Below are positions 11,069-20,958 of a stretch of 64,000 nucleotides of DNA, in pieces. The stretch covers positions 248,029,882-248,093,881 of the forward strand of contig CM041782.1 in assembly GCA_023374045.1 (NCBI GenBank). The letters run 5' to 3'. The first letter of the stretch is position 1, and the number at the start of each line of letters is the position of its first letter. The notes below the pieces were generated by a model. That model had not been told where the DNA came from, did no database searches, and worked only from the letters and a program-made list of their open reading frames with translations. Made by a program: the position numbers and the translations under genes. The stretch comes from Limonium bicolor. Lineage: Eukaryota; Streptophyta; Magnoliopsida; Caryophyllales; Plumbaginaceae.

Positions 11069-11394
11069 CTAGTCCGGGTTTGCAAACCAGCGCACAAACC
11101 CGGACTAGCCTAAAATCACGACAGAAAGTTTTTACAAGGGATGGTCCGGGTTTACAAACCAAGACACTAACCCGGACCACCCCAAAAACATACCCGTAAC
11201 ATACCAAAACAAGTGGTCCGGGTTTGCAAGGGAATAACAAACCCGGACGTGGCATAAAAAGCACCCGTAACTCACAATTACATGTGGTCCGAGTTTGTAT
11301 ACTAGGGTGTAAACCCGGACCACACACAAATATGCCCAGAAACCGAATTCCATGTTGGTCCGGTTTGTAGCCCCGGACACAAACCCGGACCACC
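11069..11394 (+). repeat. Five hairpins at 71-72 bp period in LTR A1
   Basis: Hairpin arms of the type GTCCGGGTTTG ... CAAACCCGGAC start at 11073, 11144, 11216, 11287 and 11358. The first unit is a perfect 14-bp stem (11069-11082 with 11095-11108) with a 12-base loop. Confidence 0.85.
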
Positions 11395-11706
11395 CCAAAT
11401 TTTGTCCAGAAAGTGCTTTCTTGCATTCTAATGATGGGGAATTGAGGGTGATGATAGTATAAGGTAATTAAGATATGATTAAAGATGTTTAAAGGTCATT
11501 AAGGCTATAAACAAGCTTAGGAAATAATTTTAAGTAAGTAACATAAGTAAAGGTTTTGAAACAATGAAGTTAGTAATGTAAACTAGGAACTCTAGTAAAG
11601 TAATGAGTAAGGTTAATTATGGATATTGACCACCCGGGGACTGTATGTATGTGATAGGATTTGATTAGTCGAACACCGAAGAGGAGTCGGTGAGTCCGAA
11701 ATCAAT

Positions 11707-11736
11707 GGTGAAAGGTATGATTTCTTCATGCCCTGT
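11707..11736 (+). promoter_or_regulatory. Conserved LTR block 2, copy A1
   Basis: GGTGAAAGGTATGATTTCTT followed by CATGCCCTGT. Related blocks occur in all seven long LTR copies of the window. Function unknown. Confidence 0.6.
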
Positions 11737-12548
11737 ATCCTAATCTGGTTACCCCGATTTGTGTGCTTATTTGACCACCTAATAAGATAAATGCACGAAT
11801 CGGATTATATTGCACTTACTTGTGCTTGTTTACATTGTTCTCGATATTTGTCTTGAACAATAGTTTGTATAATTCATGAAATGTATGAATGATGATGATG
11901 TGTAACTGTACCTTGTAGTGTACTTGTATATTGTATTGTATTGGTATGGATGTGTATATGAATAATGTATTTGTGTATGTGGTTGGATGTTGACTTCTAC
12001 TAATTCCTAACTACCTAACTCCTAACTTAAGTGAGTAAATTGGAATGAGTAGAAGTCCGATATAGTTTCAGCCACGCGTGAGGATGAGGAGACACAAGAG
12101 GTTGGATCCAATTCCTGGTTCTTAAACTGGTCCACGGCCCAAACCCCTTAAATGGGTAGCATCCTGGATTGGTGAACCAAGTAAAGCCTGGTGGTGGGAC
12201 GGTGTAGTCCCTGCCCAGAGGCCATACCGGCTTAACATGAGTAAGTGTAAGTATGTAAGTAAGTATGGATCAGTAGGTATGTATGAGTATGAGTATGAGT
12301 ATGTATGCGTATGTATGGAGTAATGAGTAAAAGAGTAATCTCCACCCGATTAACCCGGGTGGACCAATGAAGCTAACAAGAACTGTACTCTGTGTATGTA
12401 ATGAGTATGTATATTCGGAAGAAGGTAAGTATGTATTGGATGGTTATATTGTATTCCTTGTATGTAATGAAGTGTATGTATGTATGCTTGCGTAAGTATT
12501 ATAGTATTATGTATAAGAGCATGTATGCATGTATGTTTGAAAGAAAAT

Positions 12549-12680
12549 GAACTGCATGTATTCGACCAAGTGGTCGGCGTACCCTCACTAGTACGCGGGG
12601 TATGCGGTTATCATGCGCAGCGAAAGCTGACCCCCTAGGGGAACGTTTTAGTGTGCAGGTACCCGAAGCGGATGTGTTCA
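12549..12680 (+). promoter_or_regulatory. Conserved LTR terminal hairpin module, copy A1
   Basis: Contains GAACTGCATGT, the hairpin CGACCA-AG-TGGTCG, a TACCCT...GGGGTA pair, the palindromic CCCCTAGGGG (12632-12641) and GTGCAGGTAC. The same order recurs in the six other long LTR copies. Confidence 0.7.
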
Positions 12681-13116
12681 AGGTAAGAGACCGGCGGCAC
12701 AACCTTGTATCTAGAAAGTAAGTAGTTGTGAGGAATGGGTAGTAAGTAGTCTCCTAGTGAGTATGTATGAGTTTGGGAGAGGTATTATACTCGTATGAGG
12801 ATCCTAGTAGACTCGGTATGTGAATTAAATTGTATTGTACATGGAGTATTGTATGGAATGAAGAATGTAGTACTTATTTGGTAAATGGAGTATGTGTTGT
12901 AGTTATGTAGTACTCGGGATTCCGGTCCATCAGACCGATGCTGTATGTAACAGTAGTAGTAGCCTTGTTAGTCACGTGGGTGGCTAACGGCATTGTATCA
13001 CCCACTGTACGTATGTAAGTATCCGCTGTGTGAGTCTGGATTGTATAAGGAGATTGGACGGTAATGACAGTATTAGCAGTAGGGGTGTTACACAACCAAA
13101 CTTACAAAATAACATT

Positions 13117-13833
13117 TCATCGTTCAATCCACAATCCTTCATTGTGGTCAGACCTTCGATATTCAAAATTAGTTACATTATCTACCTCCATCGGCAACCG
13201 AATAGGTACATCTGTTTCATCTTCACAGTCGTATTCATCCTCATCAACAATATTATCAATCCATACTATCAATCTTTTACTCTGCATTTCAATAAAGGGT
13301 TCATCAGTAGGAGCCACTGTCATTAAATCAACTAGCTTCATACCATGATCCTCCTCACGATATCCCTGTTTGTTGTCCACCCATTTGCAACGAAATACGC
13401 AAGTTTCATAACTAGTGTAATTCAAGACCCAAATATCCTCAATAACACCATAATATTCGTTCTTCAGTGTATTACGACTTGTTCCTGTGAAAATGTCTTG
13501 TGAAGCGATAAGATGCACACCACTGTTCTGGTTTGTCGATTTACAATCTTGACGTGCAGTGTAAAAAGAAAATCCATTTACATCATATCCTTCATAAGAT
13601 AACACATCGAGATTTGGACCAAGTGCCAACAACTGGATCATTTCATCCACGTTCCTTGAATCTTCATACAACACCTTCTGTCTGAACCACTTAACAATGT
13701 TGCATTCTGCTCTTTTTTTTAATTTGGCATTACTCATCGTTGGGTGTTTTGTTTTGAGGTAGGCTAGGTGTGCATCGAAATACGGTTCAACAACTTCAGA
13801 ATGATTCAACATAACCAGATGTGCCTTGTTCAA
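13117..13833 (-). pseudogene. CACTA transposon protein fragment, DUF4216-type
   Basis: A 238-residue reading. The middle part (VLSYEGYDVNGFSFYTARQD ... NSGV ... YYGVIEDIWVLNYTSYETCVFRCKWVD) matches the DUF4216-type domain that accompanies TNP2-like transposases of plant CACTA (En/Spm) transposons. The end (AKQV-like tail) is missing or diverged. It begins 24 bp after the LTR A terminus without a recognisable transposon end, so the fragment is truncated. It is next to the DUF4218-type piece in the same orientation. Confidence 0.85.
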
Positions 13834-14168
13834 TGTATCAATATCAACTCTGCATAATTTTTTCCCACAGGTACCAACCCTTTAAGCCTGCCATCATGTC
13901 TTGCTTTCGGTAATCCAATAACATCAACACCGTCTAAGTAATGAGTGCAGAAGTCAACTAATTCCTCTATTACCGTCCCTTCAATTATGCTTCCCTCTGG
14001 ACGCCGACGGTTTTTCATTTTCTTTTTCAGTATACCCATATATCTCTCAAACGGATACATGTATCGAAGGTATAACGGACCACAATGTTTGATCTCTCTA
14101 ACAAGATGAACAAGTAGATGCGCCATAATATCAAAAAACAAAGGAGAAAATACATTTCCAACTGACAC
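13830..14168 (-). pseudogene. CACTA transposon protein fragment, DUF4218-type
   Basis: A 112-residue reading with MAHLLVHLVREIKHCGPLY, YPFERYMGILKKKMKNRRRP and EGSIIEGTVIEELVDFC, the hallmark of DUF4218-type sequence downstream of TNP2 transposase. It overlaps the DUF4216-type piece by four bases in another frame. This overlap most likely reflects a frame break in one original protein, not a designed overlap. Confidence 0.85.
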
Positions 14169-14672
14169 ATGGTGATCACAAGGTCATTCTGTAGTTTATC
14201 CAGTGTCTCCACATCAAGCACTTTACACGAAATTCCTTTGAAGAAAACACATAAATTTGTAATAGTTTTTCCTGACAACAACTGGAAGGATTCCACGGAG
14301 AGCAACCGGAAGTAAGTGCTGCATCAGCACATGATAGTCGTGAGACTTCATCCCTACCAATTTAAGATCAGACATTGATACCAAACTTGATATGTTCGAT
14401 GAGTAACCGGATGGCACTTTAATATAACGAAGAGAACTACAAAAACTTATTTTCTCTTCTTTGGATAATGTATGACAAGAGGGAGGCAAGAATGTTCTTT
14501 TCCCTCTTTGTTGTGGCGCGAGTTCTTCTCATATACCCAATTCAACCAGATCTTTTCTACCCTTTAAATGGTATTTTCTCTTTCCTTTCACGTTTAGTAG
14601 TGTCGCAGATACACTTTCACCAATGTTTTTCTCCACGTGCATAGCATCAATGCAATGTCTCACCTCTAAATG
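14169..14672 (-). pseudogene. CACTA TNP2 transposase, C-terminal catalytic part
   Basis: Two open stretches. From about 14655 down one reads CIDAMHVEKNIGES (14621-14655), then a basic GRKDLVELGI, then a stop; further down LPPSCHTLSKEEK and LVGMKSHDYHVLMQHLLPVA (about 14310-14370). These match the TNP2 core in order. A stop near 14525 and frame breaks show decay. The fragment stops abruptly at about 14672, where chromovirus integrase begins on the other strand. Confidence 0.82.
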
Positions 14673-14675
14673 CTG

Positions 14676-15391
14676 AGGGCATGTGCCTTAGACTTCTAGG
14701 GCAGTTGGATTGACAAATTGCATCTGATCGAGTTTTGATACAACAACAGCTATCACGCTTCGATCAAGATGGCACCTTTTCAAGCGTTGTACGGTAGACC
14801 TTGTCATACACCGCTCTGTTGGGATGAGTCGAGTGAGACGGTCATTATAGGACCATAATATTTAGAACAAGTTAAGGCTGAAGTTCAGCAAATTAGGGAG
14901 AATATGAAAGCTGCTCAGGATAGGCAGAAGTCGTATGCTGATGTTCGACGATGAGACCTGGAGTTCGCAGTGGGCGACCAGGTATTTCTGCGGGTATCTC
15001 CGATGAAGGGAGTGTTTAGATTCGGGCAGAAGGGCAAGTTGAGCCCAAATTTGTTGGTCCTTATGAGATTACGGAGCGGGTGGGCCCGGTTGCTTACAGG
15101 TTGAACTTACCTGCTGAACTGGGTAAAGTGCATGATGTTTTTCATGTTTCACAGCTAAAGAAATACATGCACCACCCCTCCCATGTGTTAGAACCTGAGA
15201 GGTTGACATTAGAACCGAATATGAGATCAGTGGAGGTTCCTCAGAGAATCTTGGATAGTAAGACTAGGGACACTCGCCATAAGTCAGTGCGACTGGTGAA
15301 GGTTCTCTGGTCTAACCAGGATGTCGAAGAGGCCACGTGGGAATTGGAGGATAAGATGAGATCGAAGTACCCTTCGTTGTTTACTGACTAG
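14676..15391 (+). pseudogene. Chromovirus integrase tail with chromodomain
   Basis: Degenerate integrase from YNNSYH-type sequence (about 14740) through MAPFQALYGRPCHTPLCWDE (14769 on), [29 protein letters not shown], then, after a one-base frame break near 15045, [19 protein letters not shown] and [10 protein letters not shown]. The final 45 residues form a chromodomain of the integrase type ([20 protein letters not shown], then [20 protein letters not shown]). This places the element with chromoviruses, probably Tekay/Del-like. Stops near 14850 and 14955 show it is dead. Everything upstream of mid-integrase is missing. Confidence 0.88.
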
Positions 15392-15403
15392 ATCGTCTGT
15401 ATA

Positions 15404-15437
15404 GGGTACGGGGCGTACCCCTTTTTAAGGGAGGTAG
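15404..15437 (+). promoter_or_regulatory. Stem-loop and first PPT-like motif after pol
   Basis: Perfect 7-bp stem GGGTACG-GGG-CGTACCC (15404-15420) followed at once by CTTTTTAAGGGAGGTAGA. It lies 13 bp after the pol stop codon and repeats the layout of the true PPT at 15647-15682. Confidence 0.65.
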
Positions 15438-15646
15438 AGCTTCCTTGCTTCGTTTGTCGTTTGTTTGGTTGTGTAAGATGTGATTTTGTGTAAGTTGCTA
15501 CACTTTGGTGATAAGTTTGAGATATGTATAATACTTATGTATTGTATTTGTGATTGACCTTTGAGTCTTGAGATGTGTGAAGGAGAATATAAGATGTGGT
15601 ATTAAGATTAAGAAATTGAGTACCCTGAATGGTTTAGCACACGTGT

Positions 15647-15682
15647 GAACTTTGGGGACAAAGTTCTTTTAAGGGGGGTAGA
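15647..15682 (+). promoter_or_regulatory. Stem-loop and polypurine tract of LTR B
   Basis: Perfect 8-bp stem GAACTTTG-GGGA-CAAAGTTC (15647-15666), then TTTTAAGGGGGGTAGA one base before the LTR start at 15684. Confidence 0.8.
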
Positions 15683-17626
15683 TTGAAATACCCCAACCTA
15701 GATATGGTATTTAAATGATAAACTAAGGTATAAGAAGGCTAAATAATGCCTTAGAAACATTGAGAAACCATTTTAATCAAAGAAAACATAAGGAAACACC
15801 AAAAGAGCAGTTTAAGCAAAAACGTGCTCTAAGCTTGGAGAGATTTGGGTGAGCACCCAAATATCATTCTAAGACCTTAGTAATATCCTAATGGTAATTT
15901 TAAGCCAATTACCAAAGAAAACCAAGCTCAAAAACAAGTTAAAACATAAATTGTGCTTTAAGGACTCTTAAAGCACATTTTTGAAAAATTGTCTTATAAA
16001 GGGGTTTTAAGTGGCCAAATTCCCATGATTACTCCTTAATTAACTTGGGTACTAATTAGTATCACATTAGGAAGTCTAAATCAATGGGAAATCAAAATTT
16101 CACACAAATATGTGCACTAATTTGTGAATAGTAACCAAATAGTGCCTAGTTTAGTCTTTAATCAATTAAGTCTAATTAATTGGTCAAACAAGACCATGAC
16201 CAGCCTAATTAATGAGGGGGCCGGTTTTCTAAGGGTGTGAGTCACCAAGAGTAGCCAATTAATGTAAGAAGAAAAAGAAAAGTAAGTTGTTACTATTTGC
16301 TTTTAAGGAATCAAATATCTTATATGCCATCTCTCCTCCTTTCTTTCTTCATTCTTCATCTTCTCCATCAATTTCTTTTTCTCTCTTTCCTCTCTTTCAC
16401 GTAAGAAGACAACTCCATGCTAGCTCCATCTTCTTTTGCCCATATCTTGCTCATTTAAGCTCCAAAACCAAAACAAAACATATATTCTTCTTAGTTAGCT
16501 CAAGCTCCTTCTTCCTATCTTTTCAAAACTTCAAGAGCCTCATTTTGGAGCCAAGGCAAACCGCCATTAGAGGAGGAAACTCAAGCTTGGAGACTCCATT
16601 AGCTTCTCCTCCATTCTCTTAAGGTAAAGAATATGTAAGAAAAATGAAGTTCCCACCATTTCTTCACATGTCCGAAATTATCACTCATGGGGCTTCATTG
16701 TTATGCTTTGTTCTAGCTTGTTTTCTACTCTCCAAAGGATAAAGGAAGTCCTTCTTGCTTCATATCCAAGCTTGTCTTGAGAAACCAAGGTAAAACAATC
16801 AATTTAATACCTTAAACACATTTTAACCTAGGTTTTTATTCCTTAAGGTTAGTGTGTTGTTTAGTACTCATTGGAGTCATTGGATGATGGTTAGAACATT
16901 GGAAAGGAGAGTTTGAGTGGTGACCGAGATTGTTCAAGGAAAAGGCTAAGGAGGAAAGTTTGGGAGCTTGTAAAAGAACAAGGTAAATTACTTACCTTAA
17001 GCTGTTTTATTGTTTAAGGGGATGGGATTTAGATAGGTGATGCGTTTAGTGTAGAGTTTACATTTGGGAAAAGGACATAAAACCTAGGAGAAATAATGAC
17101 TATACTTGTGAACTTGTGACTAAGGAGCAAATGAGAAAAAGGAGATAGTTTAAGAATGTCAAGGTGAATTACAAGAAGCATTTTATTTCAATGGGAGCCT
17201 TGTTGTGTGTATTCGCAGGTCAAAGGCAAATATATGTGGAAATTCAGTGGTTAAGATTATTGTCATTTAAGGGCCTAAGTGCCAAGCATTTTAAGTTTAT
17301 ACACTATATGATGATGTGGTGTAGTATGGTGTAACTTGTGTGTTAAGGTGATGTAATGAGAATTTAGGTGATCTTGGTTTTTGATGGTGAGAAACTAATT
17401 TTTTGGTGTAATAATATGCTAGAGAACCCATGGCAAAATTAGTGAGGAACCTAAACGTTTAAGATGTTCTAAGAAAATTTCATGACCAAGGTAGTACTAG
17501 GAAGTTTTAGAAGTTGTCTTGATGAAAAAGGGTGAGTTTAAGGTGTATAATGAGGTTAGAACATACTAGGATATATGAGGTGAAGTTTGGAGTCAAATGG
17601 GAATTTAGAAACAAAGTTCTGGAGCC

Positions 17627-18010
17627 GGCCGACCTTAGGGACCGGACCTGCAAGGTCGGTCGAGCTCAGTTTACACTACCGGAAAGAGTTTCTGGAATCG
17701 ACCGAACTTGGGGACCGGACTTACAAGTTCGGTCGGGCTTGTATTTTGTGTACGAATTAAGTCTCTGGAATGGACCGACCTTGGGACCGGACTTGCAAGG
17801 TCGGTCATGCCTAGAATTTTGTACGGGAATTGGTCTCTGGAATCGACCGAACTTGGGACCAGACTTACAAGTTCGGTTGGGCTTAAATTTCCCACGGGGA
17901 AAACTCTCGAGAATGGACCGACCTTGGGGACAGGACTTGCAAGGTCGGTCGGGGTAAAATTTTCAAACGGTAATACATCCTGAATGGACCGACCTTGGGT
18001 AAGGTCGGTC
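17627..18010 (+). repeat. Six hairpins at 71-73 bp period in LTR B
   Basis: Left arms start at 17627, 17700, 17773, 17845, 17916 and 17988. Units 1, 3, 5 and 6 use arms ending CCGACCTT with AAGGTCGG; units 2 and 4 use GACCGAACTT with AAGTTCGG, so both arms change together. A middle GACCGGACTT-like word lies between the arms in units 1-5 and stays nearly constant. Confidence 0.88.
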
Positions 18011-18331
18011 GGTAAGATCGGTCGAGAAAAAAACAAAAAAAAGAGAAATTTTAGATTCTAAAGGTGTTAATTGGTAATAAGGCATGCCATTGGTAGGATA
18101 ATAATGATTAGGATCCTAAGAACCCAAGGAATTAAGTTAGGATAAGGATAAACCTTAAGTTAAAGTTAAGTTTATATGGTTAAGTGGTAAAGACTCGAGA
18201 GGGTATCGAATGGGAATCTTTAGGGACTAAGTGAGTTAAGTAAGGAGCAAATAACTAATGGCCTAAAAATGAATCAATGTTTTAGGTTTATGAATTGGGA
18301 CCCCAGAGAAGGTTAAACAAACGACAGGCGA

Positions 18332-18363
18332 CGGTGAACGGTACAGTCTTTCTTGTGACCTGC
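18332..18363 (+). promoter_or_regulatory. Conserved LTR block 2, copy B
   Basis: CGGTGAACGGTACAGTCTTT then CTTGTGACCTGC. Same block as in LTRs A, B', C, D and F. Confidence 0.55.
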
Positions 18364-19064
18364 TTGCTAATGAGGTGCCCCTCGGCTTGTGTGCTATCTG
18401 TTTATTTGCTATGACTAAGACAAGATAAAGCATGCAACCGGTTATATTTGTTCTCGTTGTGAATGTGTTTTCTTTACACTAACCCACGAGACTTGAGATT
18501 GTTACTAACTAAGTTTAGTACTTACTGAGTTAAGGATAAGAGTTAATATTGTAACTGTTGGTTAATACCCGTTAAGGTTTAACTAACACATGGTGTGTAA
18601 GATTTTTACTAACTAGAACTTGAGTGAGGAACCCGGGACTGACTCCGGTCATGCATGCTAAGGAAAGGGGGACGGTATCTGAATCAGATCCGCCCTCCGC
18701 TTAAGGACTTGTCTTCGGACTTGTTGCCTAGGGTCGGTTGCCGGCTCAGCTACACTGGACTCCCGTCCAAGGTAGGTGGCATTAAGATGGTGCGGTAGGA
18801 TCACCTAAATCCTAAGTTTAAGATTAAGCTACAACCATTTCCATTCTAGGAATGGTTTGTATACTGAGATTGAGATAAGGTTAAGACTGAGGTGAGTTAA
18901 GGAGAACTGAGGTTAAGGAAATCAGGACTAAGGAGGTGGTTACTAACCCGCTTGATAAGGGAACACTTGTGTCGTTCATTGTGTGTGAACTATGTATGTT
19001 CATCTGTGGATTGTTGTTTATAGCACTTCATATCATGATTGTGTTTCTAATCAATTTCCATGCT

Positions 19065-19180
19065 ATCGACAATTAGTCGTCGTAGCCCTGTTAGCTTGGG
19101 GGCCACGAGAGGGTCGTACCAGCATTCGTGCTGACACCCTTTGGGGGCTGTTTTTACACTTGCAGGTAAGAGGCCCATGA
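19065..19180 (+). promoter_or_regulatory. Conserved LTR terminal hairpin module, copy B
   Basis: Contains CGAC-AATTA-GTCG, a diverged CACCCTTTGGGGG palindrome and TTGCAGGTAAG in the common order. This is the most diverged copy except D. Confidence 0.6.
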
Positions 19181-19515
19181 AGTCACACCACGGAGTAGGA
19201 GCGGTTAGACTTGGGATGGGTTGTTTATTTTGAGTACGGTTGCGCTTGTGCTCCCGTCTGTTTATATTGAAACTGATGTAAGTTTGTGACTATGACTTAG
19301 ATACTTAAACTCGTTGGTTGGTGGTATTTGGTTGGTGTGTTTTGGTTGGTTTTTTTTTTTTTTTTTTGTTTTTATTGTTAGTTATTAGAGGCCGGTATAT
19401 TCTACTAACGATCAGACCGTGGCAAGGTCCCGGTGTTTGTTATTTCTGCTGCGACGAATTCGATTAAGTGTTAAGTTTTGCGACAACCACGATTGGCTTT
19501 GGACGGGGTGTTACA

Positions 19516-20953
19516 TTATAGGATTACGATACTTGCTCATTCCTACATGTCTAATGCCAAAAGTCATACATTCTTCCTCCTTACAAATTCCCAAATCCCT
19601 ACTCAAGGTCTCTACATTCCATACCATGCAAATGTACAATAATTACTCCAATCCACATTACAACCAACCATTGGTTCCACATTATAAGGTTTATACATAC
19701 ATACAGTGCAAAGCTATCCCCAAAGCAATGCAATACACACTACAATCCCGCAGGCACTCCGGTCCTCTAGACACAGGAATCCTCTATGTCCCACTGCCCT
19801 TGGAATAATACAACATGATATACTACCACCGTTCTCCGGTATAAGCTTCAACCAATTCTTTATTCTCAGTCTAAGGAGAATCCTTCTCACAACTACTAAT
19901 TAGATATTTTTCTAACCACAACAACTCCGAATTCCGGTTTATGTTCATTCCATTTATCCTAAGCGTGATTCTTGTGACCACTTGAGGGGAGCTTCAAGAA
20001 TCATTCGACCCTGATGTGATCAGCACTAGCGTTGAACTATCTTTCCACCCCAATTTGTGTTCAGTTTCCCTTGATCTGATCAGGATCAAGTTCGACTTCC
20101 CACAATCAAATAATTCAGTTATTTCCATTTTCTATCTTTTTACTCCTCCTAGTCATAATTATAAATTCATACAACTCCAAGGGATGGAATTCTGTCCATC
20201 AATCATTCTCAATCTACTTCCTAAATACTTTACTTCGAGATTCAATGCCTACGACCTCATTTTGTCAACTTTTGTTACTTCCATCCATTACTCTCCATCA
20301 TCTCAAATATTCTAGCTACGGAATACAATACTTACGAAATTCAGTTGTCCTCAATTTACTTCCAATGACTTGCCTACGAATACACTACTCATGGGCTCCA
20401 TTCATCTACTACTCCTCAATCATTCGTACTACCTCTTAAGGGCTACAATACTTGTGGAACTACGTCCACTACTCATTACTCTTCTTTACCAATACTCTTA
20501 CACTGGGGTTACAAGATGGGTATATTCGTCCTATGGTATTTGCATCTCTCGTGACTAATTACCCCAATTACAATATGAATGAATACATATGTTTATTTAA
20601 CATAGGTACCAATCATCAATTCGATTCTCATTTGTGCTATGCACATTATTGTTTATGTGTTTTATTCATGAAACTTACATTAAGCGGTTTTCGCTCTACC
20701 CCCCCTTAAAAGGATTACGCCCACGTAATCTACCATATATTATTATTGAACATTGGTTTACTTAATTCGGGCAATTTGAAGCATTTAGCTTCACTACGGT
20801 CTATTATATACTGTACTCTAGTCAAAGGGTCTTAACCATACCAATGGTTTAGTCTTTGGACCAAGAATTCTTATATGAGTTAATTTAACTCATGATTAAT
20901 TCGGTTCTAGCCTATTAGGCTTCAAGGCATTAATAGTCATTCTCTCATACTTA
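19516..20953 (-). other. Non-coding 3' region of a chromovirus-like element (left part)
   Basis: No gene-like frame. A minus-strand stem-loop plus PPT-like motif at 20697-20730 matches the layout that follows pol in the family-B element, so this is probably the 3' untranslated region of a minus-strand chromovirus. It resumes at 25343 beyond the solo LTR. The lower end abuts LTR B. Confidence 0.5.
20697..20730 (-). promoter_or_regulatory. Stem-loop and PPT-like motif, minus strand
   Basis: Minus strand: GATTACG-TGGG-CGTAATC (20713-20730), one base, then TTTTAAGGGGGGGTAGAGCG. Same architecture as 15404-15437 with an unrelated stem sequence. Confidence 0.68.
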
Positions 20954-20958
20954 CTAGG
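20954..20958. repeat. Target-site duplication CTAGG, left copy
   Basis: Identical to 25338-25342 on the other side of the solo LTR. Confidence 0.88.

Larger units (their letters stand above)
10835..13092 (+). repeat. Family-A long LTR, 3' part (copy A1)
   Basis: This is the host sequence of the Athila insertion. It ends GGGGTGTTACA at 13092, the terminus shared with the other long LTRs here. Its last kilobase is the inverted match of 37099-39000 (copy A2), for example ACGGTAATGACAGTATTAGC just before the terminus. It contains the 71-bp hairpin array (11069-11394), the GGTGAAAGGTATG block (11707-11736), TATG-rich simple sequence (12240-12330) and the terminal hairpin module (12549-12680). Similarity to other LTRs that belong to chromoviruses suggests the same group. 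Confidence 0.8.
15684..19515 (+). repeat. 3' LTR, family B, 3.8 kb
   Basis: Starts TGAAATACCCCAACC right after the PPT and ends GGGGTGTTACA. It is related along its length to the solo LTR at 56099-60629. It contains a six-unit hairpin array (17627-18010), TTTAAGGGCCTAAGTGCCAAG (17265-17290), block 2 (18332-18363), the terminal module (19065-19180) and a run of 16 T (about 19351-19367). The 5' LTR is not in the window. The five bases after it are TTATA. Confidence 0.88.

Noticed and set aside
11069..11394. CRISPR-like array
   Set aside because: Regular repeats and similar-length spacers, but the repeats are imperfect hairpins inside a plant LTR with related spacers and no cas genes.
11055..11426. 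Minus frame of 123 residues in LTR A1
   Set aside because: Again a translation of the 71-bp hairpin array; similar frames occur in LTRs A2 and C.
13830..13833. ATGA overlap of two CACTA frames as a translational coupling signal
   Set aside because: Both frames are decayed parts of one eukaryotic transposon protein; the overlap is accidental.
17532..18036. Overlapping frames on both strands with repeated 'LGPDLQ' or 'DLASPVP' motifs in LTR B
   Set aside because: Translations of the hairpin array; the hairpins are symmetric, so both strands stay open.
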